Both the position numbers and the translations under genes were made by a program. A stretch of 64,000 nucleotides of DNA, from positions 17,449 through 81,448 of the forward strand of contig JANDLT010000020.1 of assembly GCA_024330265.1 (NCBI GenBank). Reading direction: 5' to 3'. Within the stretch, counting starts at the first letter, position 1. Each line of letters begins with the position of its first letter. The notes beneath the pieces are model-generated. The model was not told the DNA's origin, did no database searches, and saw only the letters and a program-made list of their open reading frames with translations. Shown one piece after another: positions 35,005 through 44,948 of the stretch. The DNA comes from Pyrinomonadaceae bacterium MAG19_C2-C3. GTDB lineage: Bacteria > Acidobacteriota > Blastocatellia > Pyrinomonadales > Pyrinomonadaceae.

Positions 35005-35544
35005 TTAACTGCTTTCGGCACTCGCGTCATCCGATTCGTAGAACAGATACTTGCGCCATGTCTCATCGGCTCTGCCGAGGTAACGAATGATTTGGCGATT
35101 GACATGCGGCGAGAAACCGCGTGGATGATGACGCAAGGGCATCATGGCTTCTTCCGGCGTGCGGTTGCCTTTGCGATGATTGCACTTCTTGCAACACGCG
35201 ACCAAGTTGTCCCACGTTGACTCGCCGCCGCGCGAACGCGGGATGATGTGGTCAAGCGTCAACTCCGAAGGCGGCAGGCACTTGCCGCAATACTGGCACG
35301 TCGAGTTGTCGCGGAGCAAAATGTTTTTGCGTGACAAAGAGCGATTCTTGTACGGGATATGAATGTATTCCGTCAGACGTATGACGGACGGCGCGTGCAA
35401 AGTCATCTTTTCGGAATGAAGAACGTGACCGTTGTGTTCTTCGACGCGCGCCACGCCTTTGAAAATCATCACCACCGCGCGGCGTTCGCTGCACACGTTA
35501 ATCGGCTCGAAAGAAGCGTTGAGAACAAGGACTCGTGCATTCAT
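35005..35544 (-). CDS. HNH endonuclease
   Basis: A 179-residue HNH-fold nuclease: zinc-binding CQYCGK and CKKCNH pairs flank the catalytic [20 protein letters not shown], with an N-terminal beta-rich domain ([20 protein letters not shown]). Such stand-alone HNH proteins are widespread and mostly uncharacterised. An in-frame start at 35571 adds nine residues; ATG 35544 fits the conserved N-terminus [15 protein letters not shown]. It stands on the same strand as tatA but with a 68-base gap. Confidence 0.88.
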   Translation of the reverse strand: MNARVLVLNASFEPINVCSERRAVVMIFKGVARVEEHNGHVLHSEKMTLHAPSVIRLTEYIHIPYKNRSLSRKNILLRDNSTCQYCGKCLPPSELTLDHIIPRSRGGESTWDNLVACCKKCNHRKGNRTPEEAMMPLRHHPRGFSPHVNRQIIRYLGRADETWRKYLFYESDDASAESS

Positions 35545-35730
35545 AAGGCTTTCTGAATTGAGGCGGCGCAAACAGAGAGTACCAAAAACAATGCCGACCG
35601 TAAAACTTCGCCTTTGACCTTTGCCCTCTCAATCTTGCTTTGTTCTTCGTTCGTTTGATGCGCGAAACGCATCCGCGTGTCGCCGTGAACCCGTGTTGAA
35701 TTTCAATTCACGCGGCATTCACCCGGCAAT

Positions 35731-36681
35731 TTACGTGGTAGTGCGAAACCTGTCCGCCGCTTCAATCAAAGCCGCACTGATGCCAACTTCAAGCGATGAA
35801 TGTCCGGCATCGGGGATGACGTTTAACTCGGCTTCCGGGAACGCCTCGTGCAGTTCCCACGCACTCATCATCGGGCATACCACATCGTAACGCCCTTGTA
35901 TGATGACGGTCGGGATGTGACGAATCGCACCCACGTTTTCAATCAAGAAGTTATCCGTGTCGAAGAACGCATTATTGACGAAGTAATGCGCTTCGATGCG
36001 CGCGAGTGAAAGCGCAAGGTGCGCTTCTTCAAACTCATCCATCAAACGCGCGTCCGGGTAAAGCTTCGATGTGCTGGCTTCCCAGATGCTCCACGCCCGC
36101 GCCGCGCGCAAACGCTCCGCCTCATCTTCGCTTGTCAAACGCTTGTGATATGCCGAAAGCATATCGCCGCGCTCATCTTCCGGTATCACGTCCAGATAGT
36201 GTTGCCACATATCGGGGAAAATCGCGCTCGCGCCCGATTGATAAAACCAATCAATCTCCTTTTTTCGACACAGAAAAATCCCGCGCAAGACGAGTGCGCG
36301 CACGGCTTCCGGGTGTGTTTCAGAATATGCGAGGGCAAGCGTACTGCCCCACGAACCGCCGAACACGACCCACCGCGTGATGCCGAGATGTTCGCGCAAA
36401 CGCTCTATGTCGCGGACTAAATCCCACGTCGTATTTTCTTCGAGTCCGGCGTGCGGTGTGCTTTGCCCCGCCCCGCGCTGGTCAAAAAGCACCGCGCGAT
36501 ACGCCGTCGGGTCGAAGAAACGACGGTAAGCCGGAATGACGCCGCCGCCGGGTCCGCCGTGCAGAAAGACGACGGGCGTGCCGTCGGGGTTGCCGCACTG
36601 TTCATAATAAAGCGTGTGTATATCGGAGACGGGCAACGTGCCTGTCTCGTAAGGTTCGGTCGCCGGATAAAATGCTCTCAT
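35731..36681 (-). CDS. pip: Proline iminopeptidase
   Basis: Cytoplasmic serine peptidase that removes N-terminal proline from peptides. The 316-residue alpha/beta-hydrolase has the family signatures: FLHGGPGGG (oxyanion), GGSWGSTLALAYSETHPE (nucleophile Ser), GRYDVVCPMMSAWEL (acid) and PDAGHSS (His). Length fits the family. No signal peptide. Stands alone on the minus strand, with a repeat region upstream. Confidence 0.93.
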   Translation of the reverse strand: MRAFYPATEPYETGTLPVSDIHTLYYEQCGNPDGTPVVFLHGGPGGGVIPAYRRFFDPTAYRAVLFDQRGAGQSTPHAGLEENTTWDLVRDIERLREHLGITRWVVFGGSWGSTLALAYSETHPEAVRALVLRGIFLCRKKEIDWFYQSGASAIFPDMWQHYLDVIPEDERGDMLSAYHKRLTSEDEAERLRAARAWSIWEASTSKLYPDARLMDEFEEAHLALSLARIEAHYFVNNAFFDTDNFLIENVGAIRHIPTVIIQGRYDVVCPMMSAWELHEAFPEAELNVIPDAGHSSLEVGISAALIEAADRFRTTT

Positions 36682-36769
36682 AAGGCTTATCTTAGTTTCT
36701 AAACGTCGAAGTTGTCAGTAAGAATTTACGGTAGTGGCTCAAGCACGGGTGAATCCGCGTGGCGGTCTT

Positions 36770-36880
36770 TTGTACTTTGCGGTTCTTAGCGTCTTCGCTT
36801 CGCGGTTCTTTGCGATACAGATAAGAAGTAACGCCAAGGAGCGCAAAGGTAACAGACGCCAAGAACCGCGAAGTGTCTCC
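36770..36880. repeat. Inverted repeat with CTTTGCGGTTCTT-type units
   Basis: CTTTGCGGTTCTTAGCGTCTTC (36776-36797) and CGCGGTTCTTTGCG (36800-36813) face CGCCAAGGAGCGCAAAGG and GCCAAGAACCGCGAAGTG (36833-36873). It is related to the element at 25645-25765. It lies between pip and comF. Confidence 0.68.
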
Positions 36881-36925
36881 TGCCTTTGAGCCATCCGAAA
36901 TTATTAAATCTTCGCGTCTTAAACA

Positions 36926-37735
36926 TCAAACATCGGAATGAACGCCCGCTCGCGCGATTGTCAACACAAATACATCGGCGGCTTCGGCTTCACACAACGC
37001 CCGCGCGCACGCCGCAGCCGTCGCCCCCGTCGTCCACACATCATCAACGAGCAAGATACGTTCGCCTTTGATTAAGCGCGGACGACTGACGGTGAAAGCT
37101 CCGGCGGTTGTTTCGAGTCGTGCTTGCGCGTCCATTCCGGCGCGCTGTTGTTGAGCGTATTTGGTTCTCACTAAACTCGCATCATCAAACGGCAACGCGA
37201 GAGAGGTGGCGAGACGCGCGGCGAGAATCGCGGCTTGATTGAAACCGCGCTCACGTTTGCGCGTCGGATGCAGAGGCACACCCATCACGCGCGTCGCTTC
37301 GTTGAGCGGCGCGATTCTTCCCCATACCGCCATCGCTTCGATTAGCCGCCCGCCCGTATAAGGCTCGCGCTTCAAACTCAACACCGCCGCCTTCAACGCC
37401 CCGTCGTAAGCTCCGACCGAACGCGCCACCGTCCATGCTTCATCGTCACAACGACCGCAACGCACACGCTCATCCACAGGCACGGCGCGACGCGCGACAG
37501 TACCACCGGGCGCGGGCGCACCGCACTTCCAACACATCAAATCACCAACCCCGAACAACCACGTTTGCTTCCAACATCCGTCACACGCCGGAAGGTCGGC
37601 GCGACACTCGACATTTCCACCACAACACGCACACCTCATCGGATACAACACCGCCAACAACGAATCGTAAATCCGACTCGCACTCTGCTTAAACACTTTC
37701 GTCCGGTCTGCTTGATGTTGGGCGGAGAAGTTCAT
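36926..37735 (-). CDS. comF: ComF family phosphoribosyltransferase-like protein
   Basis: A 269-residue protein with an N-terminal four-cysteine zinc site (CACCGG, CDGC) followed by a second Cys pair (CWKC) and a PRPP-binding loop near the C-terminus (ILLVDDVWTTGATAAACARAL), the ComF layout. In naturally competent bacteria ComF assists uptake of single-stranded DNA, here possibly together with the type IV pilus. I start at the ATG at 37735; the longer frame begins with TTG inside the terminator stem of the upstream gene. Confidence 0.85.
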   Translation of the reverse strand: MNFSAQHQADRTKVFKQSASRIYDSLLAVLYPMRCACCGGNVECRADLPACDGCWKQTWLFGVGDLMCWKCGAPAPGGTVARRAVPVDERVRCGRCDDEAWTVARSVGAYDGALKAAVLSLKREPYTGGRLIEAMAVWGRIAPLNEATRVMGVPLHPTRKRERGFNQAAILAARLATSLALPFDDASLVRTKYAQQQRAGMDAQARLETTAGAFTVSRPRLIKGERILLVDDVWTTGATAAACARALCEAEAADVFVLTIARAGVHSDV

Positions 37736-37795
37736 CGCGGGCAAATGTACACCGGAACGCGATAAGCAAGCGAGACAGACAACAAAATCGCGCAA

Positions 37796-37834
37796 CAAAA
37801 ATCCCGGACTCAAGGCGTACTACCTCGTCCGGGA
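37796..37834 (-). terminator. Rho-independent terminator of the dksA-type gene
   Basis: TCCCGGAC (37802-37809) pairs with GTCCGGGA (37827-37834). On the minus strand the stem is followed by TTTTTG. It ends the dksA-type transcript and rules out a comF start at 37813. Confidence 0.8.
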
Positions 37835-37875
37835 TAATTGTTTTTCGCTGATACAGAGAATTTAGCTTGTCAGGG

Positions 37876-38241
37876 TTAATCTTCTTCGTTCAACAAACCG
37901 CGCTCTTGTAAATCCTGACAGCGCACACAGTGGCGCGCCCACGGAATCGCGTCAAGGCGTTTCGGCAACACGGGTTCGCCGCAGTGTACGCATTCGCCAT
38001 AATCGTTCGCCTCGATTCGCACAAGAGCTTCGTTAATCAGCCCAAGCAAGCGGCGGTCGTTGTCCGTCATCGAAACGGACAGTTCTTTCGCGTAATGATT
38101 CGCCGCCATATCCGCCGGGTCTTGAGTGACTTCCAAATCACGCTCACGGCTCGAACGATTTGATTCCGATACCAAGCCGAGTATTTCTTCACGACGCGCC
38201 AAAAGCTTATTACGATAATTTTTCAGACTTTTTTTATCCAT
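37876..38241 (-). CDS. DksA/TraR-type zinc-finger protein
   Basis: A 121-residue member of the DksA/TraR family that binds RNA polymerase through its secondary channel. An N-terminal coiled-coil (KKSLKNYRNKLLARREEILGLV ... LLGLINEALVRIEANDYGEC) leads to a C4 zinc finger, CVHCGEPV ... RHCVRC. DksA itself is longer (about 150 residues) and carries DxxDxA at the coiled-coil tip; here the tip reads QDPADMAANHY, so a YocK/TraR-like variant is equally possible. Own terminator downstream. Confidence 0.85.
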   Translation of the reverse strand: MDKKSLKNYRNKLLARREEILGLVSESNRSSRERDLEVTQDPADMAANHYAKELSVSMTDNDRRLLGLINEALVRIEANDYGECVHCGEPVLPKRLDAIPWARHCVRCQDLQERGLLNEED

Positions 38242-38419
38242 CTGTTCCTCAAATGCCTGCTCAAAAATCTAACTTCAACCAATATCCACCGCCAACAAAA
38301 ACAAAGCGTTTCCGTTGAACCGGAACATTTATAGATGCCGATAAACCGGATTTGGCTGCCGTGTTCGCGCCACTGGTTCGGTCAATGACCAACTTACTGC
38401 GCGCCAAGTTTCCTACCCG

Positions 38420-38881
38420 CTATTTTTGATAAGGCAAGCCACGCAAGATTGTGTGCGCGCGATAAATCTGTTCAAGCACGACGACACGCGCCATTTCGTG
38501 CGGCAGGGTGATACGCCCCAGAGACCATCTGAAATCGGCACGCTCCAAGACACTCGCCGCCGTCCCGCCATGACCGCCGATGATGAAAGCCGATTCTTTG
38601 ACGGCTTTGTTCTGCCAATCTTCTATGCGTCGGGCGAGTTCGTGCGAACTCCACAAAGTCCCTTCGACATCAAGCGCGACGACAATCGCGCTCACTTCTA
38701 CGGTAGCGCGAATCCGCATCGCTTCTTCATCCAAAATCAGACCGGGCGAACCTTTTGCGCTCTCACGCACCTCGTTTATTTCGCACGCGGTGAACCGCCG
38801 CACACGCTCAAGGTAATCATCCGCAAGTGCGCGTAAGTATTTGTTCCTTGTGCGCCCGACTGAAACGATTCGTATCCGCAA
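38420..38881 (-). CDS. rlmH: 23S rRNA pseudouridine-1915 N3-methyltransferase
   Basis: SPOUT methyltransferase acting on the 70S ribosome. The 153-residue protein shows the family landmarks: MRIRIVSVG at the start, LDVEGTLWSSHELA, FIIGGHGG (SAM-binding knot), and a C-terminal HTILRGLPYQK close to the canonical HAYHK/YHK end. It is the last gene of the obg-nadD-rsfS-rlmH unit, three bases beyond rsfS. Confidence 0.95.
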   Translation of the reverse strand: MRIRIVSVGRTRNKYLRALADDYLERVRRFTACEINEVRESAKGSPGLILDEEAMRIRATVEVSAIVVALDVEGTLWSSHELARRIEDWQNKAVKESAFIIGGHGGTAASVLERADFRWSLGRITLPHEMARVVVLEQIYRAHTILRGLPYQK

Positions 38882-38884
38882 GGT

Positions 38885-39403
38885 TCACGCTTCACCCGAT
38901 TTATCCGCGAGTGAAGTTGTACTACGCACACCCGCTTCCGCAACTTTCGCGGGTTCGAGACGCACGCGCGGTGCATCGCGCCACAGGCGTTCGAGGTCGA
39001 AGAACTGGCGCGCCTTTGCTTCAAAGATGTGCATCACGAAATCGCCGTAATCGAGCAGCACCCATTCTCCGGTTTGATAACCTTCGACACGCACGACGCG
39101 CGTTCCCATCTTCTTGAGTCGCAAAATCACATCGTCGGCAATCGCTTGAACCTGTCGCTGATTCGCTCCACTGGCGATGATAAAGAAATCCGTAAAACTC
39201 GCCACCGGCTGAAGGTTAAGCGCGATGATGTCTTGCGCCTTCTTCTCTTCCGCGACGAAAATCGAGACGAGCATACGCTCATCGAGTTCAGCCTGCGGCG
39301 CGTCGCTTCCACTTGCGCGACGTGGCGTTTCATCGTTTTCAAAGTGCGACGTGTGACTTTCAGAATTTGTTTCCAAAGGATTTTGATTCATATTACTAAT
39401 CAC
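38885..39403 (-). CDS. rsfS: Ribosomal silencing factor RsfS
   Basis: Binds L14 and blocks joining of the 50S and 30S subunits in poor nutrient conditions. The 172-residue protein has the RsfS core (about 45-150; DFFIIASGANQRQVQAIADDV, VEGYQTGEWVLLDYGDFVMHIFEAKARQFFDLERLW) plus a polar N-terminal extension of about 40 residues and a short C-terminal tail. The first ATG overlaps nadD by eight bases; a second at 39391 would not. Confidence 0.93.
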   Translation of the reverse strand: MISNMNQNPLETNSESHTSHFENDETPRRASGSDAPQAELDERMLVSIFVAEEKKAQDIIALNLQPVASFTDFFIIASGANQRQVQAIADDVILRLKKMGTRVVRVEGYQTGEWVLLDYGDFVMHIFEAKARQFFDLERLWRDAPRVRLEPAKVAEAGVRSTTSLADKSGEA

Positions 39404-40115
39404 GATATAGCCTGTATTTATTTATGTATTCCGCGACAGGCGGCGGAACTAAGTCAACTAAATCATCCAACCCATGCCTCCCGCGAGACTCATCATTTGA
39501 CTCGCGCACGCGACACCGAATCTCACGCGCCGCCGTCGGAACGAATACAGCATCGGTGAAATAGATGCGATGCTCCGACTTGTTTTCGTCAAACCTGTTT
39601 TCATCAAGTATCGCCGCGATGTCGGGTATCTTTTTGCCGCGCAAATCAACGATGCGTGACACGGCTTGCGCTCCGACATGCGCCGTTGAAATCTCATACT
39701 CCGGGCGCGTGACGACGACGATTTCCATTGCCGATATAACGCGCTCCCATTCGTACCACGTCACGATTTCCGCCCACGAATCCGCCCCCATGATAAAGAA
39801 GAAGCGCGCCGCTTCCCGGTCATACAAAGCTTTGATGCGATTCAGAGTGTCAATCGTGTACGGGCGTTCGGGTGCGTCGAGTTCAATCGTCGAGATGCAC
39901 AAACGCGCATCGTGTTGTGTCGCAAGCGCGAGCATCGCGTACCGATGCCACGCCGGAGAGATGTCCGCATCACGCTTATGCGGCGGGACGTGCGCGGGAA
40001 TCAACATTACCTCGTCCAACCCGAACACTTCGATTAACTTGCGCGCGATGCTTAAATGCCCGTGATGCACAGGGTCGAACGTCCCGCCGTAAAGTCCTAT
40101 GCGCCGCTTCATCAT
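39396..40115 (-). CDS. nadD: Nicotinate-nucleotide adenylyltransferase
   Basis: Adenylates nicotinate mononucleotide in NAD synthesis. The 239-residue protein has GLYGGTFDPVHHGHL with the nucleotide-binding H-x-G-H, MLIPAHVPPHK, and a late VFVPTAAREIRCRV in place of the usual ISSTxIR. Length is a little above the family norm. The two adjacent ATG codons at 40115 and 40112 cannot be told apart. Between obg and rsfS in an operon. Confidence 0.93.
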   Translation of the reverse strand: MMKRRIGLYGGTFDPVHHGHLSIARKLIEVFGLDEVMLIPAHVPPHKRDADISPAWHRYAMLALATQHDARLCISTIELDAPERPYTIDTLNRIKALYDREAARFFFIMGADSWAEIVTWYEWERVISAMEIVVVTRPEYEISTAHVGAQAVSRIVDLRGKKIPDIAAILDENRFDENKSEHRIYFTDAVFVPTAAREIRCRVRESNDESRGRHGLDDLVDLVPPPVAEYINKYRLYRD

Positions 40116-40132
40116 GTTTTAATTCGCGGCGT

Positions 40133-41281
40133 TCAAGTCGCCCCACCAACATCGTCATCCTCAATCTTGTGATGATTACCATGTCCTTCATCATAAGCAG
40201 CGTGCGATGCGTAATGCGCTTCATACGATACGACATCGCGCCGCGCATTTTCCTCATCGCTCTGTAAGTTTATCGTCACGTCTTTCATCTCATTGAGTGC
40301 TTGTGCAAAACCCGCGACCAACTCGCGCACGCCGTTTCCCGTGACCGCTGAAATCTGGTAAAACTCGCGCCCGTCTTGCATAGCCCGTTCGCGCAAACTC
40401 TCCAACCGCGTCTCATCATCGAGAGCATCCATCTTCGTCGCCACGATGATTTGCGGACGCTCCGCCAACTCCGCGCTGTAAGCCGCGAGTTCACGATTTA
40501 TCTTTTCGTAATCATCCACCGTCTCACGCCCCGACGCCGACGACACGTCAACAAGGTGAAGCAAAAGTTTCGTGCGCTCGACATGGCGCAAGAAACGGTC
40601 GCCAAGCCCCGCGCCTTCGTGCGCCCCTTCGATGAGTCCGGGAATATCGGCGACGACAATCGTGCGAAAGTCGCCGATGTCAACCACGCCCAAGTTAGGC
40701 TCTAAAGTCGTGAACGGATAATCGGCAATCTTCGGGCGCGCGGCGGAGATGACGGAAATCAGGGTTGACTTGCCCGCGTTCGGATACCCGACCAAGCCAA
40801 CATCGGCGATTAGTTTTAATTCTAATTGCAGTTCGCGTTCTTCGCCGGGACTCCCCTGTTGATGATAACGCGGAGCGCGATTCGTGCTTGACGTGAAATG
40901 AGAATTTCCGAAACCACCGCGCCCGCCTTTCGCCGCTAAGAAACGCTCGCCGTCTTGCGTCAAATCAGCCAGCACGTCGCCGGTTTCAGCATCATAAATC
41001 AGTGTCCCGACGGGGACACGCACCACTATATCGCCGCCTTCTTTCCCCGAACGATTCGAGCCTTCGCCGTGTCGCCCGCGCTCCGCCTCATGCTCCGGGT
41101 TATAACGAAGATGAAGCAGTGTGTTCAGCGATTCCGTCGCTTCGATAAACACATCACCGCCTCGCGCCCCGTCGCCGCCAGAAGGTCCGCCGCGCGGCAC
41201 AAACTTCTCACGCCGGAAAGCCGTCACGCCGTTTCCGCCATGACCACCACTCACGCTAATTTTCACACGGTCGAGAAACAT
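40133..41281 (-). CDS. obg: GTPase Obg (CgtA)
   Basis: GTPase that binds the 50S subunit and monitors growth state. The 382-residue protein has the glycine-rich Obg fold ([34 protein letters not shown]), the P-loop [28 protein letters not shown], and the specificity motif ATKMDA. A short C-terminal tail (about 50 residues, acidic then His-rich) replaces the larger OCT domain. Operon with nadD, rsfS and rlmH. Confidence 0.96.
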   Translation of the reverse strand: MFLDRVKISVSGGHGGNGVTAFRREKFVPRGGPSGGDGARGGDVFIEATESLNTLLHLRYNPEHEAERGRHGEGSNRSGKEGGDIVVRVPVGTLIYDAETGDVLADLTQDGERFLAAKGGRGGFGNSHFTSSTNRAPRYHQQGSPGEERELQLELKLIADVGLVGYPNAGKSTLISVISAARPKIADYPFTTLEPNLGVVDIGDFRTIVVADIPGLIEGAHEGAGLGDRFLRHVERTKLLLHLVDVSSASGRETVDDYEKINRELAAYSAELAERPQIIVATKMDALDDETRLESLRERAMQDGREFYQISAVTGNGVRELVAGFAQALNEMKDVTINLQSDEENARRDVVSYEAHYASHAAYDEGHGNHHKIEDDDVGGAT

Positions 41282-41285
41282 TTGT

Positions 41286-41400
41286 GCAGAAGCCAGAAGT
41301 CAGGAGTCAGAAGCCAGAATGGAAAAGAATTGATTCATTAAGTCATTGATTCAATGAGCCGATAAACCAATGACTTAAATCTTGTTCATCCTTCCGCCTT
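41286..41400. repeat. Two repeat families side by side (GAAGCCA and TGATTCAT)
   Basis: One arm of GAAGCCA/GGAGTCA units (41287-41319) is followed by TTGATTCATTAAGTCATTG and a complementary AACCAATGACTTAA (41328-41380), and then CTTCCGC units. It lies between rpmA and obg. Confidence 0.65.
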
Positions 41401-41413
41401 CCGCCTTCATCCT

Positions 41414-41469
41414 TAAAACTTAACGCCCGCCGCCTGTGAAGTGTGAGCATTCACAAAGGGCGCGGGCGT
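41414..41469 (-). terminator. Hairpin, probable terminator of rpmA
   Basis: ACGCCCGC (41423-41430) plus TGTGAA face TTCACA plus GCGGGCGT (41462-41469), and the minus strand continues with TTAAGTTTTAAGG. It separates rplU-rpmA from obg. Confidence 0.6.
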
Positions 41470-41509
41470 CGTCAAAAGGGTTTAATAAAGCGCGTTTGGA
41501 AAATCAAGG

Positions 41510-41800
41510 TTATGCGGCGAGTGCCTCGTTTTGCATGTTGGCTTCGAGTCTCGGATAGACGCTGATGAATTTGCCGCCGCGTCCTTTGTCCTCGAATTTG
41601 ACGACGCCTTCGATGAGTGAAAACAGCGTGTCGTCTTTGCCGCGTCCAACGTTTTTACCGGGCTTCCATTTCGTGCCGCGTTGACGGGCGAGAATGTTGC
41701 CGCCGAGAACGTGTTGCCCGCCGAACTTCTTGAGTCCCAATCGTTGCGCGTTTGAATCGCGTCCGTTGCGCGATGAGCCGACGCCTTTTTTATGTGCCAT
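41510..41800 (-). CDS. rpmA: 50S ribosomal protein L27
   Basis: The 96-residue L27 has the basic, Gly-rich N-terminus [43 protein letters not shown] that reaches the peptidyl-transferase centre. Its start follows AGAGGTAAT as ribosome-binding site. It follows rplU by 47 bases, the usual pair. There is no N-terminal extension needing protease removal, unlike the Firmicutes type. Confidence 0.97.
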   Translation of the reverse strand: MAHKKGVGSSRNGRDSNAQRLGLKKFGGQHVLGGNILARQRGTKWKPGKNVGRGKDDTLFSLIEGVVKFEDKGRGGKFISVYPRLEANMQNEALAA

Positions 41801-41847
41801 TTTATGATTACCTCTTTAGATTAAATCGCCCGCAAAGTCTGTAACTT

Positions 41848-42156
41848 TTAGCCGATGCTGTCTATGCGGACGAGCGTGAAATCCTGCCTGTGTCCCTGCG
41901 TGCGCTTGTACTGTTTGCGACGCTTTTTCTTGAACACGATGATTTTCTTTGCGCGCCCGTGACTGACGACCGACGCCGCGATGTTCGCGTTTTCGATTAA
42001 CGGCGCGCCGATACGAACGCCGTTGTCGTCCGCGACGACGAGAGTTTCAAAGTCAACCGCGTCGCCCGCGTTCTTGGCGATAAGCGGAAGGCGAATCGTC
42101 GAATCCGGTTCAACGCGAAACTGTTTGCCGCCCGACCTGATAATTGCGTAAGCCAT
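41848..42156 (-). CDS. rplU: 50S ribosomal protein L21
   Basis: The 102-residue L21 starts [21 protein letters not shown] and ends with the basic [25 protein letters not shown] block. It binds 23S rRNA domains. The ribosome-binding site AAGGAG lies nine bases before the ATG. Operon with rpmA. Confidence 0.97.
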   Translation of the reverse strand: MAYAIIRSGGKQFRVEPDSTIRLPLIAKNAGDAVDFETLVVADDNGVRIGAPLIENANIAASVVSHGRAKKIIVFKKKRRKQYKRTQGHRQDFTLVRIDSIG

Positions 42157-42300
42157 AAAATTTACTCCTTCAAAAATGTTTCACTGTTAGCGCGGTTCGC
42201 CGCTCATGGGAAAGTCGAAGATTATAAAGGTCACACCGGAAAAGCGTCAAACCGCCTTCCAAACCCCGACACGCATTTCATTAACTCAACTTTTCACCGA

Positions 42301-43668
42301 TTAAGATTTTTTCGTCTCGCCGTTGGATGCGTATCTTTCCATAAACTTGGTTGAGAAATCGCCGCTTTGAAAATCTTTGTCGTCCATGATTTTCAAGTGA
42401 AGCGGAATCGTTGTCTTGACGCCTTCGATGACCATCGCCTCAAGTGCGCGACGCATACGCGCAATCGCAAGTTCGCGTGTGCGCGCGTGGACGATGAGTT
42501 TCGCAATCATCGAATCGTAATTCGGCGGCACGAAGTAGCCGGGATAAATCGCCGTATCTACACGCACGCCGGGACCGCCCGGAATGTTGCACGTCGTGAT
42601 TCTTCCCGGCGACGGCACGAAAGTCTGCGAATCTTCGGCGTTAATTCGACACTCAATCGAATGCCCGACGATTAACACGTCGTCTTGCGTGTAACCCAAC
42701 TCTTCGCCTTCCGCGATGCGAATCTGATTTCGCACGATGTCGGCAAGCGTCACCATCTCCGTCACCGGATGCTCGACTTGGATGCGCGTGTTCATCTCCA
42801 TAAAGTAGAAACGGTTGTTTTCATCAAGCAGAAACTCGAACGTCCCGGCGTTTGAATAACCGATTTCCTTGCACGCATTAACCGCCGCCGCTCCCATTTC
42901 GTTTCGCAATTCCGGCGACAAAGCGGGGCTTGGTGCTTCTTCCAAAAGCTTTTGATGGCGGCGCTGAATTGAGCATTCACGTTCGCCGAGATGTATGCAG
43001 TTGCCATACTCATCCGCGAGAACCTGAATCTCTATGTGGCGCGGACGCTCGACAAAACGTTCGATATAAACAGAGCCGTTCTTAAACGCCGCCGCCGCTT
43101 CCGCCGATGCCGAAGCCAAAGCCTGCGGCAGTTCTTCGGGCGTGCGGACGATACGCATTCCGCGCCCGCCACCGCCCGCCGCCGCTTTGACGATGAGCGG
43201 AAAGCCCGTCGCTTCGGATGCATCCATCGCTTCTTCCGGCGACATAATCGGTTCGGGACTTCCCGGTAAAATCGGCAATCCGGCTTTCGTCATCGCGCGT
43301 CGGGCTTCGACTTTATCGCCCATCATTTTGATGACGCGGGCAGAAGGTCCTATGAATTTGATGTTGCACGCATCGCAGATTTCCGCGAATTGCGCGTTCT
43401 CCGCGAGGAAACCGTAACCCGGATGCACGGCGTCAACATTGGTGATTTCCGCCGCCGAAATAATCGCCGGAATGTTCAAATAACTTTGCGCGCTCGGCGC
43501 GGGTCCGATGCACACGGCTTCATCGGCAAAGCGAACATGCAAACTTTCGCGGTCAACTTCGGAATAAACCGCGACCGTTTTGATGCCCATCTCTTTGCAC
43601 GTCCAGATGATGCGACACGCAATCTCGCCGCGATTGGCAATCAGAATTTTACGAAACCGTCGAATCAT
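42301..43668 (-). CDS. accC: Acetyl-CoA carboxylase, biotin carboxylase subunit
   Basis: Carboxylates biotin on AccB with bicarbonate and ATP, the first half of malonyl-CoA formation. The 455-residue protein has the biotin carboxylase N-domain ([18 protein letters not shown]), [11 protein letters not shown], the ATP-grasp Gly-rich loop ([12 protein letters not shown]), and catalytic [15 protein letters not shown]. Family-typical length. Follows accB with a heptamer hairpin between them. Confidence 0.97.
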   Translation of the reverse strand: MIRRFRKILIANRGEIACRIIWTCKEMGIKTVAVYSEVDRESLHVRFADEAVCIGPAPSAQSYLNIPAIISAAEITNVDAVHPGYGFLAENAQFAEICDACNIKFIGPSARVIKMMGDKVEARRAMTKAGLPILPGSPEPIMSPEEAMDASEATGFPLIVKAAAGGGGRGMRIVRTPEELPQALASASAEAAAAFKNGSVYIERFVERPRHIEIQVLADEYGNCIHLGERECSIQRRHQKLLEEAPSPALSPELRNEMGAAAVNACKEIGYSNAGTFEFLLDENNRFYFMEMNTRIQVEHPVTEMVTLADIVRNQIRIAEGEELGYTQDDVLIVGHSIECRINAEDSQTFVPSPGRITTCNIPGGPGVRVDTAIYPGYFVPPNYDSMIAKLIVHARTRELAIARMRRALEAMVIEGVKTTIPLHLKIMDDKDFQSGDFSTKFMERYASNGETKKS

Positions 43669-43670
43669 AA

Positions 43671-43766
43671 AAGCGGTGGTCAGTGGTCAGCGGTCAGTGG
43701 TCAGTGGTCAGTGGAAGGCAGTTTGTTTTACTGACCACCGACCACTGACTACTGACCACTGCTTAT
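43671..43766. repeat. Heptamer inverted-repeat element (GTCAGTG type)
   Basis: GGTGGTCAGTGGTCAGCGGTCAGTG... (43675-43716) faces CTGACCACCGACCACTGACTACTG... (43731-43763). It completely fills the gap between accC start and accB stop. Confidence 0.88.
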
Positions 43767-44470
43767 TATTTTCTCACTCCGAACAGAGGTTGCCCGTATT
43801 CCACGGGTTGGGCGTTCTCGACGAAAATCTTTTCAATCGTGCCGCTTATCTCCGCCGGAATCTCGTTCATCAATTTCATCGCTTCGATGATACACACTAC
43901 CGTATCCGCTTGAATGGAACTTCCGGTTTTTACGAACGGGTCGGAAGTCGGTGATGCCGCGCGGTAAAACGTGCCGACGATAGGCGACGTGATAATTTGT
44001 AAGTCGGCATCCGTATCGGGTATGGGCGTCGCCGTCGCTGAATTTGGTGCGGGAGCGGCGGAAGAAAAAGACGGCGCGGGAGTTGATACGGCGGGAGCGG
44101 CGAAGGATGAAGCGAGCGGTTGTGACGGTGGCAGAGCGACGGACGAAAAATTTGTTTCCGCGTTCGCCGTACCGCGACGCAGACGCACACGGAAGCCTTC
44201 GCGTTCAAGCTCAAAATCGGTGAAGCCGTGCCGGGAGATAAGTTCGACGACTTCGCGCAGTTCATCCATATTCACCGAAGTGCCGATAGAATTGGCGTCT
44301 GCCCGTCCGCCTTCTTGACGACGCGAATTATTCGACGGATTGTTGGAATGACGACGACGACCGCCGCCGTGACGCTCAAAGCGGTCACGCCGTTCGGATG
44401 TTGATTGGTTGTTCGTGCTGTCGGCATTTGTCGCCGCTTCAGGTGATTGGGGTTTGTCTTGTTCGCTCAT
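43766..44470 (-). CDS. accB: Acetyl-CoA carboxylase, biotin carboxyl carrier protein, extended
   Basis: Carries the biotin between AccC and the carboxyltransferase. The 234-residue protein has the carrier domain at the C-terminus with biotin-lysine Lys199 in EAMKLMNE, preceded by a Pro/Ala-rich linker. The N-terminal 67 residues (Asn, Arg, Gly-rich) before [11 protein letters not shown] are an extra segment; a start at 44269 would give a normal length but lacks a ribosome-binding site. BirA at 2849-3616 is the likely biotin ligase. Confidence 0.92.
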   Translation of the reverse strand: MSEQDKPQSPEAATNADSTNNQSTSERRDRFERHGGGRRRHSNNPSNNSRRQEGGRADANSIGTSVNMDELREVVELISRHGFTDFELEREGFRVRLRRGTANAETNFSSVALPPSQPLASSFAAPAVSTPAPSFSSAAPAPNSATATPIPDTDADLQIITSPIVGTFYRAASPTSDPFVKTGSSIQADTVVCIIEAMKLMNEIPAEISGTIEKIFVENAQPVEYGQPLFGVRK

Positions 44471-44517
44471 GGAAGTTGTTCCGTTTAGAGTGACGTGAGT
44501 TCGATATAAGTAAGTGA

Positions 44518-44805
44518 CTCACCTTACGCAGTTTTGATTTTTAGCCCGATTCATCGGGCTTTCCGCGAAGCGGCACTTAGACAGGTTCCGTTTGACGGCT
44601 GGGTGAAGCAAGTTGAACATTGGAGGGCGTTTTAACGTCCTTCCCGCTGCCGCTTTAGCATCCGGCTAAAGCCAACTTTCAAAAGGACGTTAAAACGCCC
44701 TTTCGATTCTTACGCCCTGTGTCCACGCGATGAATCGCGTGGCTAAGTGCCGCTCGCGCGGGAAGCCGCTTGAAAGCGGCTAAAGTCAAAACCGCGTAAG
44801 GTGAG
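44518..44805. mobile_element. 288-bp MITE with 7-bp target duplication, copy 1
   Basis: Bounded by terminal inverted repeats CTCACCTTACGCAGTTTTGA and the complementary TCAAAACCGCGTAAGGTGAG, and flanked by a perfect direct repeat TAAGTGA (44511-44517 and 44806-44812). The inside holds further small palindromes (AGGGCGTTTTAACGTCCTT and its complement; GCCCGATTCATCGGGC). No reading frame of note. Copy 2 lies at 53166-53456. Confidence 0.92.
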
Positions 44806-44948
44806 TAAGTGACTAAAACTCATCCACGAATCGCACGAAACAGCACGAATCAAAGCCGGATTGCTTCAATGTTTTTATTCGTGGATAAAACCTTTCTTGT
44901 CTTTCATCGAACTGACGTTAGGGTGTGAGAAATGAACTTGCGATAATC

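Noticed and set aside
37736..37813. Longer start of comF (TTG at 37813)
   Set aside because: Lies inside the terminator stem of the dksA-type gene and has no ribosome-binding site.
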